Shown piece after piece: positions 61,760 through 64,000 of a DNA stretch of 64,000 nt. The DNA comes from Bacteriovoracaceae bacterium UBA4097 (GTDB taxonomy: Bacteria; Bdellovibrionota; Bacteriovoracia; Bacteriovoracales; Bacteriovoracaceae), in assembly GCA_002381765.1 (NCBI GenBank), contig DFXX01000044.1:1-64000 (forward strand), given 5' to 3'. Numbering within the stretch: position 1 is the stretch's first letter; each line of letters begins with the position of its first letter. Made by a program: the position numbers and the translations under genes. A model generated the notes under the pieces. That model searched no databases. It worked only from the letters and a program-made list of their open reading frames with translations, and was not told where the DNA came from.

Positions 61760-63112
61760 CTATTTACTTAAGATCAATTCACCTTCACGGATCTTATCCA
61801 TCGCATTTACAATCAAGCGGGCCGCTTCCTGAGGAGCATGGAAGCCGAAGGAGTTCTCAGCCTCGATGAAATCGATCAAGAACTGAGCTTCTCTTTGAGC
61901 AACCAGCGCCTTATCAATTTTCTTCTGATCTAACTTCTTCGCCTGGGCTTCTTTAATATTATCCATAAAGACCATAAGTGCATCCATGGCCTTCTTTCTC
62001 ATCTCTAGGTGACGAGACTGAATAGTGTGCACTCTTTCTTTCAACTCTTCTTCAGGAGCATGGTGACAAGTCTGACAAGATTTATTCACATTTAGCATCG
62101 GACTTCGCACATGGTGATTAGTGATCTTCATCGCACCTACACGCTCATAAGGCATGTGACAATCGGTACAAGAAACACCGGCCTTGGCGTGGGTACCCTG
62201 GCTAAAGAGCTCAAACTCGGGATGCTGGGCCTTCAAGGCAGGGGCTCCGGTTTCAGCATGCTTCCAGTCGATATGACCATTTTCACGGTAGTATTCTAAG
62301 ATCTGATCGCCTTTAATCCCTTTATCCCATGGGTAAGTCAGAGTTTTCTCTTTCCCCTTAAAGTAGTACTCGACGTGACATTGGGCACAGACAAAGGTTC
62401 GCATTTCCTGCTTGGAAGCATCTCTATTCACATCGTAATCATGAACCCCAGTGGTCTTCTTATAGGCCTTAATCCCTTCCATAAAGGCGGGCTTAGTTAT
62501 TCTGAGTTCCATGGTCTTTGGATTATGACAATCGATACAGCTTACTGGATGTTTTACATTGGCGCGGGCCTCGAGATAAGGCATTTTATTTATGGCATGG
62601 AATCCTTTATAAAGATCCCCTTCTCCCAGCTTCATCATCGGAACATAGGTGGAAGCATGACAGTTAATACAGGCTCCTGGCTGAGAAACAAATTCCTGCC
62701 GCTTAGTAAATTCCTGGTCGATAAGCATATAGGCATGGCCTCTTTCTTCCCGGAAATCATGAGAGAAAGCATAACCGGCCCACATTCTTTTTAACTGAGG
62801 ATCTTCTTCCAGTCGGGATTGAGAAACCACACTTCTTGGATCGGCCTTATCAGGGGTACGGGGCACGGCTTCCGATCCACCATACCGAGTTCTCTGCTGA
62901 TCCACAGTACGCAGATAAGAATCATACTGATGGGGAAAATTCTTACCCCAAACAGCAGGATCATCTTCCATATCGGTGATCTCTACCACCTTGAAGAATG
63001 TGTTCTTGGATTCATTCTTTTTCTCATAAATATTTATGAGAAGAAAACCGACAACACTTCCTACAACGGCTGTCAGTAGAATTAATGAAATTAGCTTCCC
63101 TTTCGAAGTCAT
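61760..63112 (-). CDS. nrfA: Pentahaem cytochrome c nitrite reductase NrfA
   Basis: A 450-residue periplasmic enzyme with an N-terminal signal/anchor helix and five haem motifs: CINCH (148-152), CIDCH (192-196), CAQCH (242-246), CTDCH (315-319), CQTCH (346-350). NrfA reduces nitrite to ammonium with six electrons. The active-site Tyr region CAQCHVEYYF and His regions SQGTHAKAGVSC and NHHVRSP are present, as is Arg in EERGHAY. The first haem motif is CxxCH, not the CxxCK of E. coli or Wolinella enzymes, so the catalytic haem would have His as its distal ligand; such a variant class of NrfA is known. It follows nrfH by 19 bases. Confidence 0.93.
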   Translation of the reverse strand: MTSKGKLISLILLTAVVGSVVGFLLINIYEKKNESKNTFFKVVEITDMEDDPAVWGKNFPHQYDSYLRTVDQQRTRYGGSEAVPRTPDKADPRSVVSQSRLEEDPQLKRMWAGYAFSHDFREERGHAYMLIDQEFTKRQEFVSQPGACINCHASTYVPMMKLGEGDLYKGFHAINKMPYLEARANVKHPVSCIDCHNPKTMELRITKPAFMEGIKAYKKTTGVHDYDVNRDASKQEMRTFVCAQCHVEYYFKGKEKTLTYPWDKGIKGDQILEYYRENGHIDWKHAETGAPALKAQHPEFELFSQGTHAKAGVSCTDCHMPYERVGAMKITNHHVRSPMLNVNKSCQTCHHAPEEELKERVHTIQSRHLEMRKKAMDALMVFMDNIKEAQAKKLDQKKIDKALVAQREAQFLIDFIEAENSFGFHAPQEAARLIVNAMDKIREGELILSK

Positions 63113-63131
63113 ATATTTTTCCCCTTATTAC

Positions 63132-63584
63132 TTAATGAGTATGTCCTACGGCCTTATGACAATGTACACATGATTTTCCATCATCAGTGGCCTCCTGATG
63201 AAGAGTCGAATTCATGAGTCCAGAATGACATTTAAAGCAGGCATTCATGCTTATATCAAAATTATGGCCTCTAATTCTAATGGGGTCCTTGAAGTCACCA
63301 GTGGTAAACTTCAGAGAATGCCAGAAGCCATTCTCCATTTTATTAAAATACTTCAAATAGACATTTTCCGGAGTATGGCAGGAATTACATGTTGCCACGT
63401 TATGATGGCTAGACCTGCTCCAGCTCTCATATTGGTCTCGCATAATATGGCAATTCACACATGCCTTGGGATCATCCGAGAGATAGGAATATCCCTTACC
63501 ATAGATGAAGGTATAGGAACCCAATCCTAAGACTAGGCCGATCAGGCAGGCAAGAACAACAAGAAGAGAAACCTTTTTAACCAT
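63132..63584 (-). CDS. nrfH: Tetrahaem quinol dehydrogenase NrfH
   Basis: About 150 residues from the ATG at 63584 (MVKKVSLLVVLACLIGLVLG), six bases after AGAGGA. One membrane helix and four haem motifs: CVNCH, CNSCH, CFKCH, CVHCH. NapC/NirT-family NrfH takes electrons from menaquinol and passes them to NrfA at the periplasmic face. It is upstream of nrfA in one operon, as in delta- and epsilon-proteobacterial nrfHA. No clear FNR box is visible in the 130 bases before it. Confidence 0.93.
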   Translation of the reverse strand: MVKKVSLLVVLACLIGLVLGLGSYTFIYGKGYSYLSDDPKACVNCHIMRDQYESWSRSSHHNVATCNSCHTPENVYLKYFNKMENGFWHSLKFTTGDFKDPIRIRGHNFDISMNACFKCHSGLMNSTLHQEATDDGKSCVHCHKAVGHTH

Positions 63585-63718
63585 ATAAAATCCTCTGCCC
63601 ATTAACCTAAAACAAAAAACACCTTTTATGAAGAACTAATTATAACTCAGAGTTACTAAGGCGGCGCCTTTGAAAAAGCTGATATTGATGAGGTAATTTA
63701 ATGATCGGAGGTATCTTT

Positions 63719-63943
63719 ATGGAGCAGCAACCTATAATTGAAGAGATCGATTTCACCTGTTGGTGGGAAGGTCAAACTGAAGAAGATGGAAAAGACATCA
63801 AGGCCTTAAATAAAGAAGAAGCCGCCAGGATGGCGGTTGATATCTGGCGGCATGAAAAACTTAAGGAGCTCGGCGCGGGTCCCCTTACCGTTTTTATAAA
63901 AGACCCCGAGGGCCATGTGTCAAAGATCCAAGTCAATAGTTAA
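63719..63943 (+). CDS. Small acidic hypothetical protein
   Basis: A 74-residue protein from the ATG at 63719 (MEQQPIIEEIDFTCWWEG), preceded by GGAGG with seven bases spacing; an ATG at 63701 in frame overlaps that ribosome site and is less likely. The protein is acidic with a mixed alpha/beta pattern (ALNKEEAARMAVDIWRHEK, LTVFIKDPEGHVSKIQV). The last part looks like a short beta hairpin. Family not recognised. Divergent from nrfH. Confidence 0.65.
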   Translation: MEQQPIIEEIDFTCWWEGQTEEDGKDIKALNKEEAARMAVDIWRHEKLKELGAGPLTVFIKDPEGHVSKIQVNS

Positions 63944-64000
63944 GTGAACTACAAGGATTATCAGGAAGAATTCCTGAACAAACTGAGTGGGATTTCGGAA
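63944..64000 (+). CDS. Possible start of a further gene, cut by the window end
   Basis: An open frame begins with GTG directly after the previous stop (GTG AAC TAC AAG) and continues to the window end (MNYKDYQEEFLNKLSGISE). There is no good ribosome site, but the direct abutment suggests coupling. Too little is visible to name it. Confidence 0.35.
   Translation, partial: MNYKDYQEEFLNKLSGISE

Noticed and set aside
63600..63718. FNR box for nrfHA in the divergent region
   Set aside because: TTGATGAGG at about 63685 has no second half-site; regulation of nrfHA by FNR cannot be shown from sequence.

Overview
The window is about 64 kb of gene-dense bacterial chromosome. Moderate-to-low GC, many lipoprotein and outer-membrane-type genes, and a large share of two-component and chemotaxis genes suggest a motile Gram-negative bacterium. 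The overall style resembles Bdellovibrionota (Bacteriovorax/Peredibacter-like), but no rRNA or single diagnostic gene is present, so that placement is inference.

Layout. 0-8.9 kb: two secreted proteins with an Hsp70-like chaperone, a split AlkD-like repair gene, a SEC-C protein, a Crp/Fnr regulator coupled to an FmdE-like protein, a 2H-phosphoesterase relative, a PAS kinase and a frameshifted yceI. 8.9-23.2 kb: M28 peptidase, QueD, a PLP decarboxylase divergent from an SLC13 transporter, a large PAS/GAF kinase, V8-like protease, PA2779/PA2778-type pair, RlmF and DUF4112 protein. 23.4-32.7 kb: an NhaR-like LysR gene convergent on a chemotaxis operon (double-headed soluble receptor, triple CheW, CheD, CheB, CheR, CheA). 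32.7-37.4 kb: a GAF kinase lacking its phospho-acceptor His, a lipoprotein and a response regulator/kinase pair.

37.4-48.7 kb is the most interesting part. Two related integrative elements appear to sit in tandem in the first codons of mutM. Three copies of the mutM 5' end (37410, 39274, 48716) bound them, and each left end carries similar 10-bp iterated sites. The outer element carries a candidate antiphage cargo: a protein with a HEPN-type RxxxxH motif, an AbiTii-domain protein, a membrane/HRDC-like/WYL-like protein, a 1616-residue SF1 helicase fused to a Vsr/DUF559-type nuclease, a small membrane coiled-coil protein and a truncated tyrosine recombinase next to mutM.

48.7-64 kb: mutM, a lipoprotein with five 98-residue repeats, an outer-membrane protein, and a second NhaR-like LysR gene convergent on a second chemotaxis set (three HAMP-less receptors with a shared C-terminal tail and one CheW). 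Then come the NrfHA nitrite reductase genes and a small acidic protein. An FNR-like site upstream of one receptor, a DNR-like Crp/Fnr regulator and NrfHA fit a lifestyle that senses and uses alternative electron acceptors.

Several decayed copies are visible (queD tail, SLC13 tail, S66 peptidase C-terminus) and two genes are broken by single-base frame changes (AlkD-like, YceI). This indicates active gene loss or, for the frameshifts, possible sequence error.
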